The notes under the pieces: model-generated
Databases searched by the model: none
What the model was told of the DNA's origin: nothing
Seen by the model: the letters and a program-made list of their open reading frames with translations, nothing else
Program-made: the position numbers and the translations under genes
In this document: positions 15,641 through 23,614 of the stretch, piece by piece
How the letters are laid out: each line of letters begins with the position of its first letter
Position numbering within the stretch: the stretch's first letter is position 1
From: Hyphomicrobium sp. CS1GBMeth3
GTDB taxonomy: Bacteria > Pseudomonadota > Alphaproteobacteria > Rhizobiales > Hyphomicrobiaceae
Reading direction: 5' to 3'
Length of the DNA stretch: 64,000 bases
Assembly (NCBI RefSeq): GCF_900117455.1
Contig: NZ_FPHO01000002.1
Coordinates: forward strand, 1,426,001-1,490,000

Positions 15641-17470
15641 ATGCCGCCCAATAATAATGGACCTCTCATGACACTTTTGCGGACCTTCCTCCCCCCGTCT
15701 CTGCTTCTCTCCGCCTTCGCTCTTGGAACGCCGCTTGCTTATGCTCAGGACGCTTCTCTCGCCGAAGCGCGGAAGCTCGAGCTGGCTCAGAAAGCCGACG
15801 AAGAGGAAGAGGGAAAGAAAAAAGGCAGGCGCGACTCCGACGAGGAGCGCGGAAGGAAAGGAAAATCCAGGGACGAGACACCGAACCGCGAACGCAAGCG
15901 CGAGGATGCGCGGCAGGACCGCCAGCCGGAGAAACGAAAGACCTCCGAGCCGAAGGAACGCGAGGCACCTGCGCGGCAAGACGTCATCGAGCGGAAGCAT
16001 CAGGAGCCCCCGCAACCGCGTGAGAATATGCTTCCACGTCGGCAGGATGAAGAGCGCGCACGGCGCGACGATGCCAGGCAGCGGCGCGACGCCGAGCAAA
16101 GCCGCGAAAAGGCCGGCAAGGACCAGCAGCTCCGCGAGTTGGAAGCTCGCGATCGCAAGCAGAAGCAGGAGGCTGAGCGAGCGCGACAGGAGGCCGAAAA
16201 ACAGAAGGCCGATGCAGCCCGCCGCGAAGCCGAAAAGCTCAAGCAGATCGAAGGGCAGAAGGCCCGCGAGAATGCCGAGCGACAGAAACAGGAGGCCGAA
16301 CGGCAGCGGCTGGAGGCAGAGCGTGCCCGTCAGGATGCCGCGCGTAAGAAGCCAGAGGCGGAGCGTGGAAATATTGGACGTGAGCGGTATTCGCGAGAGC
16401 CGCAGCGCGAGGCGGACCGTGAGCGTAAAGATCGGCGCGATCGCGGCAAGTTCGACCGGTCCCGTGCGGACCAGGAATTCCAGAGGGCTCGCAAGGAGGC
16501 TGAACAGAAGGGTGGCAAAGGCCCGGCGGAAGTGTTTCGTCCTCAGGCTGCAAAACGCTTCGAGGAGTTGCGCAAGGGGCGGAAAACGCGAGAGGTCGGC
16601 TCTCGCGAGATCATCACCGAGCCCGATAAGCGCGTGATCGTACGCGATGAGAAACGTACCTTCATCCGCCACGACGAAAGTGCGCGGCTGACGCGTAAGG
16701 GTCGCGAGGTGCGCCGCGAACGGCGCAAGGACGGACTGTGGACGGTCGTGACGGCGGGCCTCGCCGGCGCTATGATCTATTCGCTTATGGATGACGACGG
16801 CCGCGTGGTGCGACGCAGCCGCAGGGATCGGGACGGCCGCGATTACGTGCTGTTCGATGACCGTCGCCATTACCATGGACGGGGCCGCGGGTCCGATTAC
16901 CGGCCCATCTACATCGACCTGCCGCCGCCGGTGGTGCGGATTCCGCGACATCACTACATCGTCGACTACGAGCGTGCGTCGTTCGACGATATCTACGATG
17001 CGCTCAACGCACCGCCGATCGAGCGGCTGGACCGCAGCTATTCCCTCGACGAGGTGCGCTACAATTACAGAATCCTAGAGCGCATGCGGCGCGTCGATCT
17101 CGATGCGATCAATTTTGCCTTCGGCTCGTGGGAGGTTGGCGAGGACCAGTATCCGAAGCTTGAGCGTATGGCGCGCGCCATCCATCGGGTGCTCGACCGC
17201 TCACCCAGCGAGCTGTTCCTTATCGAGGGGCACACTGATGCAGTTGGTGACGAGATCGACAACCTGTCGCTCTCCGACCGGCGCGCCGAGATGGTCGCGG
17301 CGATCCTGAGCGACACCTTCGACATCCCCCCAGAGAACCTCACCACGCAAGGCTACGGAGAGGAATACCTCAAGGAGCTGACCGACGGCCCGTCGCGGAT
17401 CAACCGTCGCGTGGCGGTCCGGCGCATCACGCCGCTCCTGTCGCGGGATGGCTGGGACGACCCGACCTGA
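15641..17470 (+). CDS. OmpA-family envelope protein with long charged coiled coil
   Basis: A 609-residue protein. The signal peptide ends at LAYAQ. About 330 residues of highly charged Lys/Glu/Arg/Gln heptad-like sequence follow, a predicted long coiled coil or extended rod (runs such as RARQEAEKQKADAARREAEK). After that come a short hydrophobic stretch (VVTAGLAGAMIYSLMDDD) and a His/Arg/Asp-rich segment. The C-terminal OmpA peptidoglycan-binding domain has FAFGSWEVGEDQYPKLERMA, IEGHTDAVGDEIDNLSLSDR and NRRVAVRRI. It probably ties the outer membrane to the cell wall across the periplasm. A second ATG at 15668 would start directly at the signal peptide and is equally plausible. A terminator follows. 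Confidence 0.85.
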   Translation: MPPNNNGPLMTLLRTFLPPSLLLSAFALGTPLAYAQDASLAEARKLELAQKADEEEEGKKKGRRDSDEERGRKGKSRDETPNRERKREDARQDRQPEKRKTSEPKEREAPARQDVIERKHQEPPQPRENMLPRRQDEERARRDDARQRRDAEQSREKAGKDQQLRELEARDRKQKQEAERARQEAEKQKADAARREAEKLKQIEGQKARENAERQKQEAERQRLEAERARQDAARKKPEAERGNIGRERYSREPQREADRERKDRRDRGKFDRSRADQEFQRARKEAEQKGGKGPAEVFRPQAAKRFEELRKGRKTREVGSREIITEPDKRVIVRDEKRTFIRHDESARLTRKGREVRRERRKDGLWTVVTAGLAGAMIYSLMDDDGRVVRRSRRDRDGRDYVLFDDRRHYHGRGRGSDYRPIYIDLPPPVVRIPRHHYIVDYERASFDDIYDALNAPPIERLDRSYSLDEVRYNYRILERMRRVDLDAINFAFGSWEVGEDQYPKLERMARAIHRVLDRSPSELFLIEGHTDAVGDEIDNLSLSDRRAEMVAAILSDTFDIPPENLTTQGYGEEYLKELTDGPSRINRRVAVRRITPLLSRDGWDDPT

Positions 17471-17524
17471 CGCCTGGCTGCACGCTAGCCGTAGCAGGGC
17501 ATTAAGCAAATTGTGTCTTCTAGA

Positions 17525-17565
17525 CCACGGGCTGCGGGAATGTTTCCGCGGCCCGTGGAACTTTT
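17525..17565 (+). terminator. Rho-independent terminator after the OmpA-family gene
   Basis: CCACGGGC-T-GCGG (17525-17537) pairs with CCGC-G-GCCCGTGG (17546-17558), 13 pairs including one G-U, closed by an 8-base loop and followed by AACTTTTG. Confidence 0.75.
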
Positions 17566-17630
17566 GGCGGTGGATGGAATTTTTGTCGGTTAAGCAAACC
17601 AACAACTGAACCCGTCCGGAATTTAAGAAC

Positions 17631-19121
17631 ATGGCCGAAAAGACGTCGCCGGATGATCGGGAAACCGGCGCGGAATCGCAGCCCCGAGAGCAGGGAGAGG
17701 CGGAGAACCACGCTGCCTACCTGGCGGCTATCGTCACCTCCTCCCAGGACGCCATCGTCAGCAAAACTCTGGACGGGCGGATCACGTCATGGAACGAAGG
17801 CGCCACGCGGATCTTCGGCTACCGCGCTGACGAGATGATCGGGCAGTCCATCAAGCGCGTTATTCCTCCCGAACTACTCGATGAAGAGGACAGAATCCTC
17901 GCTCGTATCCGCTCCGGCGAGCGCGTGGATCCGTTCGATACGGTCCGCATGACGAAGGATGGCCGGCGCATTGACGTCTCCCTCTCCATCTCCCCCGTGC
18001 GCGACAAATCCGGCAAGCTGATCGGCGCCGCCAAAGTGGCTCGTGACATCAGCGAGCGGAAGCAGGCGGAAAAGTTGCAGCAGCTTCTGATCGGCGAACT
18101 CAATCACCGTGTGAAGAACACGTTGGCGACAGTGCAGGCCATCGCGGGCCAGACCATTCGGCGTGCGAAGAGCCCGTCTGATTTCGCCGCCAGCTTCAAC
18201 GGTCGCCTGCAGGCACTGGCTCGCACGCACACCATGCTGACGGACAACACCTGGCGCGGTGCGGACCTGCTTTATTTGATCAAGGATCAGCTCCTGCTGG
18301 GCGAGGATGAGGATGAGCGCATCGCGTACTATGGACCGTCGGTGATCCTTCAGCCTCAAGTGGCGCTTCATCTCGCCATGGTCATTCACGAGCTTGCCAC
18401 CAACGCCCGGAAATACGGCGCCTTGTCCGTGCCGAATGGGCGGCTGGCCGTTGACTGGGTTGTACGGACCGGCGGTGACCGCAAGCTCGATCTTTCATGG
18501 CGCGAAACGGGAGGTCCAACGGTCACGGCGCCGACGAGCCGCGGCTTTGGCATGACCGTGGTCGAGCAAAGCCTTGCTGCCCACGGGGGCGAGGCGCGCC
18601 TTCTCTACGAAAGCCACGGTCTCTCCTGCTCCATCAGCCTGCCGCTACCGGAAACTCTCGAGCCGGATTGGATCGAGAGAGCAACTCGCATGGCGCTGAG
18701 GCCAAACGGCATCGGACGCGGCGGAGTGGCCGCCACCCGTTTCATCGTGATCGAGGACGAACCGGTCGTAGCGATGGATGTTGAATCGACCTTGACCGAC
18801 CTCGGTCATGACGTGGTGGGCACGGCGGCTACCCTCGAGAAGGCGAAAGAGCTAGTAGCGGCTGGCGGCTTCGACGCTGCGTTGCTCGACGCCAATCTCG
18901 CGGGTACGCCCGTGGACGAACTGGCTGCCGCGCTCACACGAAACGGCACGCCGTTCGCTTTCGTAACCGGCTATGGACGCGAAAGCCTGCCCGAAGCGTT
19001 CCGCAACAGCCTTATCCTCGGCAAGCCCTTCACTCTCGAGGGATTGAAATCGACGATCGCGCTGCTCGCGCGGGACACGCACACGCCGCCCGCTGTCTCG
19101 CGGCTCAGGGGGCGGGCCTAG
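17631..19121 (+). CDS. PAS - HWE histidine kinase - receiver hybrid protein
   Basis: A 496-residue soluble protein. A PAS domain (residues about 25-145) contains SKTLDGRITSWNEGATRIFG. An HWE-family kinase core has the H-box IGELNHRVKNTLATVQAIAG, the conserved HELATNARKYGAL, and the WxE motif in LSWRETGGPTV, with lid GFGMTVVEQSL. The C-terminal receiver (residues about 365-490) has IEDEPVVAMDVE and ALLDANLAGTPVDELA, with the phospho-acceptor Asp in LLDANL. HWE kinases often feed the general stress pathway (PhyR-NepR-EcfG) or light responses; here the signal is unknown and no LOV cysteine motif is evident. The neighbouring EcfG-type promoters make a stress link plausible. Confidence 0.9.
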   Translation: MAEKTSPDDRETGAESQPREQGEAENHAAYLAAIVTSSQDAIVSKTLDGRITSWNEGATRIFGYRADEMIGQSIKRVIPPELLDEEDRILARIRSGERVDPFDTVRMTKDGRRIDVSLSISPVRDKSGKLIGAAKVARDISERKQAEKLQQLLIGELNHRVKNTLATVQAIAGQTIRRAKSPSDFAASFNGRLQALARTHTMLTDNTWRGADLLYLIKDQLLLGEDEDERIAYYGPSVILQPQVALHLAMVIHELATNARKYGALSVPNGRLAVDWVVRTGGDRKLDLSWRETGGPTVTAPTSRGFGMTVVEQSLAAHGGEARLLYESHGLSCSISLPLPETLEPDWIERATRMALRPNGIGRGGVAATRFIVIEDEPVVAMDVESTLTDLGHDVVGTAATLEKAKELVAAGGFDAALLDANLAGTPVDELAAALTRNGTPFAFVTGYGRESLPEAFRNSLILGKPFTLEGLKSTIALLARDTHTPPAVSRLRGRA

Positions 19122-19140
19122 GTGTAGTGGGCGTGGCGCA

Positions 19141-19359
19141 TTACCGCTCGCCACGTGCCTCGCGCCGCTCCGCCTCTTGACGTCGCTCGCGATCCCTGTC
19201 GACGCGTTCGTAGAGATCCTCCGTCGCTTTCTCCGTATGCTGGCGCTGGCGCCAGCCGATGCCCCGCGTCTGCAAGACGAGGTAGAGGATCACCAAGCCG
19301 AGGATCAGCGGCGCGACGAAGTTCATCAAGATCGTAAGAAATCCTGTGTTGTCTTCCAT
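19141..19359 (-). CDS. Small single-pass membrane protein, 72 residues
   Basis: An N-terminal membrane helix (FVAPLILGLVILYLVLQTRG) is followed by a strongly charged Arg/Glu-rich cytoplasmic tail that is probably helical. AAGGAG lies about nine bases before the ATG. An EcfG-like promoter stands upstream. It is convergent with the PAS-HWE kinase gene. I recognise no named family; a small stress-induced membrane protein is a reasonable guess. Confidence 0.7.
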   Translation of the reverse strand: MEDNTGFLTILMNFVAPLILGLVILYLVLQTRGIGWRQRQHTEKATEDLYERVDRDRERRQEAERREARGER

Positions 19360-19383
19360 GGTCCGATGCTCCTTTTGAGTTAG

Positions 19384-19408
19384 AGCGTCCGGAACAACGA
19401 TCTGTTCC
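19384..19408 (-). promoter_or_regulatory. Near-consensus EcfG promoter of the 72-residue protein gene
   Basis: On the minus strand: GGAAC (19408-19404), 16 bases, CGCT (19387-19384), one base off the EcfG consensus. It sits 25 bases before the ATG at 19359, so the leader would be very short. The same stretch contains a perfect inverted repeat GGAACA-N6-TGTTCC (19391-19408). Confidence 0.5.
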
Positions 19409-19489
19409 AGGATGGAGCGACCTAGATCAGCACACGGGCGCTAGCGGGACACGTGCGCAAGGCGGCGCTGCGGAGCCTTGATCAGGCAA

Positions 19490-20197
19490 TTAGCGGCCGA
19501 GACGTATGCAGGTCGTGCGCCACCGTTCACGCGTCATGTGTGTGCTCTTGTCCCAGAGCTTCATGCATTCGTCGAGGTCGCGGCCTGCCGCGCCGGCGCC
19601 GCGCGTGACCCTGTTCGGCTCGTCACCGATCGAGTTGGCGGGCCGTCCGGAACCGTAATCGGCAGGACTGCCCGACGGATCCGTCGGCGTGAGCGAGTCT
19701 TCGATGGTGGCCGGGTTATCGGACGCCGCGCTGCCGCCGCTGCCGAGCGGTGTATCCGTGCGCGACGGGTCGGCATCTGGCAAGCCGGGTCCTGGCGTGA
19801 TGGCGTCCCTCTGCGGCGTGAGGGCGCCCGGCGGCGTATCCTGACGATAGATGGGCGAGCTTCGTTCCGCATTGCCGGCAGATGGAACCGGCGGCACGCC
19901 GCCGGTATCCCGCGGCGGTATTGGCGAGGGTGGCGTCGCCGGCGAGCGCGCTTGAGGGCCGCTTGACGGCGGCGTTGCCACGGTGCCGCCTGGAGCGCCG
20001 CCGCTCATGCCGCTGTCGGCTCCGGACGAGGTTCCCGTTCCGCTGGTGCTGCCTGCTCCTCCGCCAGTGCTGCCACCCGTCTGGGCGAAGGCCGGCGCGA
20101 GGCCCGGCGCCGCGACGCAAACCAACGTGAGCGCCAACGGCAGTGCGACCGCCGCCGCCGATGCTGACCACGCGTGTGTGATGATCTTATTGCGCAT
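19490..20197 (-). CDS. Secreted low-complexity Gly/Ser/Pro protein with conserved C-terminus
   Basis: A 235-residue protein with a long signal peptide ending LAPAFAQ. About 150 residues of Gly, Ser, Thr and Pro-rich low-complexity sequence follow, probably disordered. The last 30 residues are ordered and conserved in Hyphomicrobiales proteins of unknown role: a Cys pair spaced by aromatic and basic residues (ECMKLWDKSTHMTRERWRTT). The two cysteines could form a disulphide in the periplasm. The ATG at 20197 has AGGAGGAGG upstream; an upstream frame to 20284 is not needed. It follows a perfect EcfG promoter, so it is probably stress-induced. Confidence 0.75.
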   Translation of the reverse strand: MRNKIITHAWSASAAAVALPLALTLVCVAAPGLAPAFAQTGGSTGGGAGSTSGTGTSSGADSGMSGGAPGGTVATPPSSGPQARSPATPPSPIPPRDTGGVPPVPSAGNAERSSPIYRQDTPPGALTPQRDAITPGPGLPDADPSRTDTPLGSGGSAASDNPATIEDSLTPTDPSGSPADYGSGRPANSIGDEPNRVTRGAGAAGRDLDECMKLWDKSTHMTRERWRTTCIRLGR

Positions 20198-20237
20198 GGA
20201 TTTCACGCCTCCTCCTGCACACCGTCCATGACGCGGC

Positions 20238-20262
20238 AACGTGAGGAGACGCGGTGCGTTCC
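20238..20262 (-). promoter_or_regulatory. EcfG-type promoter of the secreted low-complexity protein gene
   Basis: On the minus strand: GGAAC (20262-20258), 16 bases, CGTT (20241-20238), an exact consensus match. The -10 element is 41 bases upstream of the ATG at 20197. Confidence 0.75.
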
Positions 20263-20286
20263 ACACGCGTCGCGATAATCGCAAGC

Positions 20287-20311
20287 GGAACCTCGTCGCT
20301 AGGCGGGGGTT
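20287..20311 (+). promoter_or_regulatory. Near-consensus EcfG promoter of the SDR-ADH operon
   Basis: GGAAC at 20287-20291, 16 bases, GGTT at 20308-20311, one base off the EcfG consensus. It lies 86 bases before the ATG at 20397 and is back to back with the perfect element on the other strand, so the two divergent units may respond together. Confidence 0.45.
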
Positions 20312-20396
20312 GCTCCATCAATGTCTGTGCTGCGGATTATTCCGAACATGGTTTCCGCACGTGCTCGGACTCGCTTTGATACGAGGAGATTATTCC

Positions 20397-21188
20397 ATGT
20401 CGATTCCCACTCGTCCGCTCGCCGTAGTGACCGGCGCCTCGACCGGCATCGGCTATGAGCTCGCACGCTGCTGCGCGATGGAAGGTTTCGATCTAGTTCT
20501 TGCAGCGGACGAGCCGGAGATTCACGCCGCCGCGCGAGAAATGGTGCTGCTCGGTAGCAATGTGGATGCTGTGGAGGCCGATCTCTCGACGCTCGAAGGC
20601 GTCGATACTCTGATCGACAAGATCGGCGGGCGGTCCGTCGATGCGCTTCTTGCCAATGCAGGCCGCGGTCTCGGTCAGGCCTTCCTCGATCAGAACTTCT
20701 CGGAAGTCATGCACGTGATCGGGACGAACGTCACAGGCACGGTCTATCTGATTCAGAAGGTCGGGCGCAGCATGCGCGATCGCGGCGCGGGACGCATTCT
20801 GATCACCGGATCGATCGCCGGCTATATCCCCGGGCCTTACAATGCAGTCTACAATGCAACGAAGGCGTTCATCGACTCCTTCTCCCTGGCGCTGGCCAAC
20901 GAGCTCAAGGATACGGGCGTGACGGTCACGTGCCTCATGCCGGGGGCGACCGACACCGCCTTTTTTGCCCGCGCCCACCTGCTCGACACCAAGATCGGTC
21001 AATCCAAGAAGGATGATGCGGCCGACGTCGCGCAGGTCGGCTTCAGGGCCATGATCAACGGCGATGCCGACGTGGTGACCGGCTGGCACAACAAACTGCA
21101 GACAGCGCTAGCGAGCGTCACGCCGTCGACCATTCTTGCCGAGCAGCATCGCAAGCAAGCGGAGCCCGGTTCGTCCGCCGCGGCCTGA
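20397..21188 (+). CDS. Short-chain dehydrogenase/reductase
   Basis: A 263-residue classical SDR. The cofactor loop is TGASTGIGYE, the structural motif is LANAG, and the catalytic set is Ser in ITGSIAGYIPG with the Tyr-x-x-x-Lys of YNATK. The substrate is unknown; this subgroup resembles short-chain enzymes acting on lipids or small carbonyls. The ATG at 20397 has GAGGAG about nine bases upstream, which is why I do not use an earlier in-frame start. The ADH gene begins 33 bases after its stop, so the two are probably one operon. Confidence 0.9.
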   Translation: MSIPTRPLAVVTGASTGIGYELARCCAMEGFDLVLAADEPEIHAAAREMVLLGSNVDAVEADLSTLEGVDTLIDKIGGRSVDALLANAGRGLGQAFLDQNFSEVMHVIGTNVTGTVYLIQKVGRSMRDRGAGRILITGSIAGYIPGPYNAVYNATKAFIDSFSLALANELKDTGVTVTCLMPGATDTAFFARAHLLDTKIGQSKKDDAADVAQVGFRAMINGDADVVTGWHNKLQTALASVTPSTILAEQHRKQAEPGSSAAA

Positions 21189-21221
21189 CATCTCTACCGC
21201 TACCGCAGACGGGAGCACCCC

Positions 21222-22397
21222 ATGAAGGCGTTGTGCTGGCACGGAAAGAGTGACATCCGCTACGAGACCGTGCCCGATCCGACGATCGAGGACGGGCGCG
21301 ATGCCATCATCAAAGTGACGGGCTGCGCCATCTGCGGATCGGACCTCCATCTCTACAATGGCGTCATCCCGGAGATGCACGAAGGTGACGTCCTCGGGCA
21401 CGAAACGATGGGCGAGGTGGTTGCCGTCGGAGCCGAAAACAAGAGGCTTAAGGTCGGCGACCGTGTCGTGGTGCCATTCACGATTGCTTGCGGTGAATGC
21501 TTTTTCTGCAAGCGGGGCTACTACTCAGGTTGCGAGCGCTCGAACCCCGACGCGGAAAAGGTGAGCAAGCTGTGGGGCCATTCTCCGGCGGGTCTGTTCG
21601 GATACTCGCATCTGCTTGGCGGCTACCCGGGCGGGCAAGCCGAATACCTGCGCGTGCCCTTCGCCGACGTCGGGCCGATCAAGGTGCCGGACAGCCTCAG
21701 CGATGAGCAGGTGCTGTTCCTCTCGGACATTTTTCCTACCGGATACATGGCCGCCGAATTCTGCGACATCCAGCCTGGAGACACCATCGCGGTGTGGGGC
21801 TGCGGGCCTGTGGGGCAATTCGCGATCCGCAGCGCTTTCCTGCTCGGCGCCGAGCGCGTGATCGCGCTGGATACTGTGCCGGAGCGTCTTGAGATGGCGC
21901 GGGCATCCGGTGCAGAGACGCTCGATTTCATGAAGGAGGACGTTTACGAGGCGATCCAGGAGCGCACCGAAGGACGCGGTGCAGACGCGTGCATCGACGC
22001 GGTCGGCACGGAGCCGCACACGATGGCCAGCTTCGATTCGGTTGTGGACCGCGTGAAGGTCGCAACGTTCATGGGCACCGACCGCCCGCATGTGGTGCGG
22101 CAAGCGATCCAGTGCTGCCGCAATTTCGGGACCGTGTCGATCGTCGGCGTTTATGGCGGCTATCTCGATAAGATTCCGTTCGGCTCAGCAATCAACAGAG
22201 GACTCACCTTCCGCATGGCGCAGACGCCCGTGCAGCATTACCTGCCGAAGTTGCTCGGCCTCATCGAGGACGGGAAGATCGATCCGTCCTTCGTCATCAC
22301 CCACGCCGCCCCGCTCGAGGATGGTCCGGAGCTCTACAAGACGTTCCGTGACAAGGAGGACGGCTGCATCAAGGTGATGCTCAAACCTGCAGCGTAA
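21222..22397 (+). CDS. Zinc-dependent alcohol/formaldehyde dehydrogenase-like protein
   Basis: A 391-residue medium-chain dehydrogenase. The catalytic zinc site is [13 protein letters not shown] with GHETMGEVV, and the structural zinc lobe has four cysteines ([16 protein letters not shown]). The NAD-binding loop is [11 protein letters not shown]. The long insert around [20 protein letters not shown] and the overall length fit the FdhA-like branch of glutathione-independent formaldehyde dehydrogenases and related enzymes, but the substrate cannot be fixed. It is encoded between an SDR and a SemiSWEET transporter in one operon. Confidence 0.92.
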   Translation: MKALCWHGKSDIRYETVPDPTIEDGRDAIIKVTGCAICGSDLHLYNGVIPEMHEGDVLGHETMGEVVAVGAENKRLKVGDRVVVPFTIACGECFFCKRGYYSGCERSNPDAEKVSKLWGHSPAGLFGYSHLLGGYPGGQAEYLRVPFADVGPIKVPDSLSDEQVLFLSDIFPTGYMAAEFCDIQPGDTIAVWGCGPVGQFAIRSAFLLGAERVIALDTVPERLEMARASGAETLDFMKEDVYEAIQERTEGRGADACIDAVGTEPHTMASFDSVVDRVKVATFMGTDRPHVVRQAIQCCRNFGTVSIVGVYGGYLDKIPFGSAINRGLTFRMAQTPVQHYLPKLLGLIEDGKIDPSFVITHAAPLEDGPELYKTFRDKEDGCIKVMLKPAA

Positions 22398-22399
22398 CC

Positions 22400-22696
22400 A
22401 TGGACGGCTGGATCACGACCGCAATCGGTCTCGCGGCGGCGATCTGCACCACCGCCTCCTACATTCCGCAGGTGAAGAAGACCTGGGAGACGCGGGAAAC
22501 CGACGATCTCTCGCTGCGCATGCTCCTCACGCTCGCGACCGGTCTCGCCCTGTGGTGCGTCTATGGTCTCGCAAGAGGCGACGCCGTGATCATCCTGGCC
22601 AACGCAGCCAGCCTCGCCATGCTGATGATGCTGATTTACTGGACGGTCCGCGACCGAACGCGTGGCAAACGCACGGAGCAGTTCGCCGAGCGATAG
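22400..22696 (+). CDS. SemiSWEET-family small sugar transporter
   Basis: A 98-residue, three-helix membrane protein with the PQ-loop signature in helix one (CTTASYIPQVKKTWETRETDDLS). Two more helices follow (LLTLATGLALWCVYGLA and VIILANAASLAMLMMLIYW). SemiSWEETs work as dimers that carry sugars across the inner membrane. Its ATG starts two bases after the stop of the dehydrogenase gene, so it is translated from the same messenger. The sugar or other substrate is unknown. Confidence 0.9.
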   Translation: MDGWITTAIGLAAAICTTASYIPQVKKTWETRETDDLSLRMLLTLATGLALWCVYGLARGDAVIILANAASLAMLMMLIYWTVRDRTRGKRTEQFAER

Positions 22697-22703
22697 ACCC
22701 ACC

Positions 22704-23339
22704 TCAGCGCTGGCGTATCACCGCTTCGGCCTTGGAGCGTGCAGTGTTGGCCATACGCCTTAGTGCGACGCGTGCCCGCTCTACATTGTAGAAGCGTGGG
22801 ACGCGGCTGCGATAATGATCGTAGGCGTCTCCATAGGCTGCAAGAAGCCAGCGCTCTTCCAACGTTGCCATCTGCCAGAATATGACGCCGACGAGAGCGG
22901 CAAGGCAGAGCGCCGGCGCGGACGCGGCGCCGACCGCAAGCGCTACGTAGCCCGGCATGGCGGTGGCGTACTGCGGGTTGCGGCTCCACCTGTAGATGCC
23001 ATCGGTGTTGAGGCCTTCCGTAGCGCCGTAGAGATTCCGGCGCCCCAGCTGCACGCACCCCATCGCGTAAAAGATGAAGCAAATCGCACCTACGCCGGTG
23101 GCTATGAGCCTCGGCACAGACTCGGTCACGCCCGGCGTCCAGGTTCCGGCGATGACAATCAACGTTGCGACGTTGGCGATCCGGAACAACGCCCAGAAGG
23201 TCAACGCTTGCCACGACCGGTGGTCGGGGCAAGGCCAGATGCTGACGGCCGACGAGTGGCTCGACATCGCGAGCAACGCGATGAGCGCTGACGCGGCGAC
23301 TAGGCCAATCAGAAAAACGAGCTGCAGCTCAAAACCCAT
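22704..23339 (-). CDS. Isoprenylcysteine/phospholipid methyltransferase-like membrane protein
   Basis: A 211-residue protein with about five membrane helices. Its C-terminal part has the ICMT/PEMT pattern: YRWSRNPQYATAMPGYVALA, then EERWLLAAYGDAYDHYRSRVPRF, the SAM-binding and active-site region of integral membrane methyltransferases. The bacterial substrate is usually unknown. The start is uncertain: an ATG at 23339 or a GTG at 23366, neither with a good ribosome site. It is convergent with the SemiSWEET gene, with only seven bases between the stops, and has an AT-rich upstream region (about 23360-23460). Confidence 0.75.
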   Translation of the reverse strand: MGFELQLVFLIGLVAASALIALLAMSSHSSAVSIWPCPDHRSWQALTFWALFRIANVATLIVIAGTWTPGVTESVPRLIATGVGAICFIFYAMGCVQLGRRNLYGATEGLNTDGIYRWSRNPQYATAMPGYVALAVGAASAPALCLAALVGVIFWQMATLEERWLLAAYGDAYDHYRSRVPRFYNVERARVALRRMANTARSKAEAVIRQR

Positions 23340-23614
23340 AGATGGCCAATCCGAAGCGCGCCGCACTATTTATTTGTTTTTCCATCGTTATCTCGCTCTT
23401 GCGAGCACGCTTTCGCCCAGCACGTCTTCTCACTTCATCATCTTTATATGACGATCACATTTCACTTCGGCGACGGCGCGGACGCTGCGGCGGAATGACG
23501 ACCCGATCGCCGACGGCGTTGCGTGGCAGGCCGCACGTTCCGGAACAGCTTCGGCTCGTAGCTTCCACTCTGTGATTCTTAAGTCTCGCAAAGCTCCGGA
23601 CTCGAGGCCTGCGC

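Noticed and set aside
15362..16954. A 530-residue minus-strand frame
   Set aside because: It is the shadow of the charged coiled-coil region of the OmpA-family gene; Leu/Arg-rich composition results from the antisense of Glu/Lys codons.
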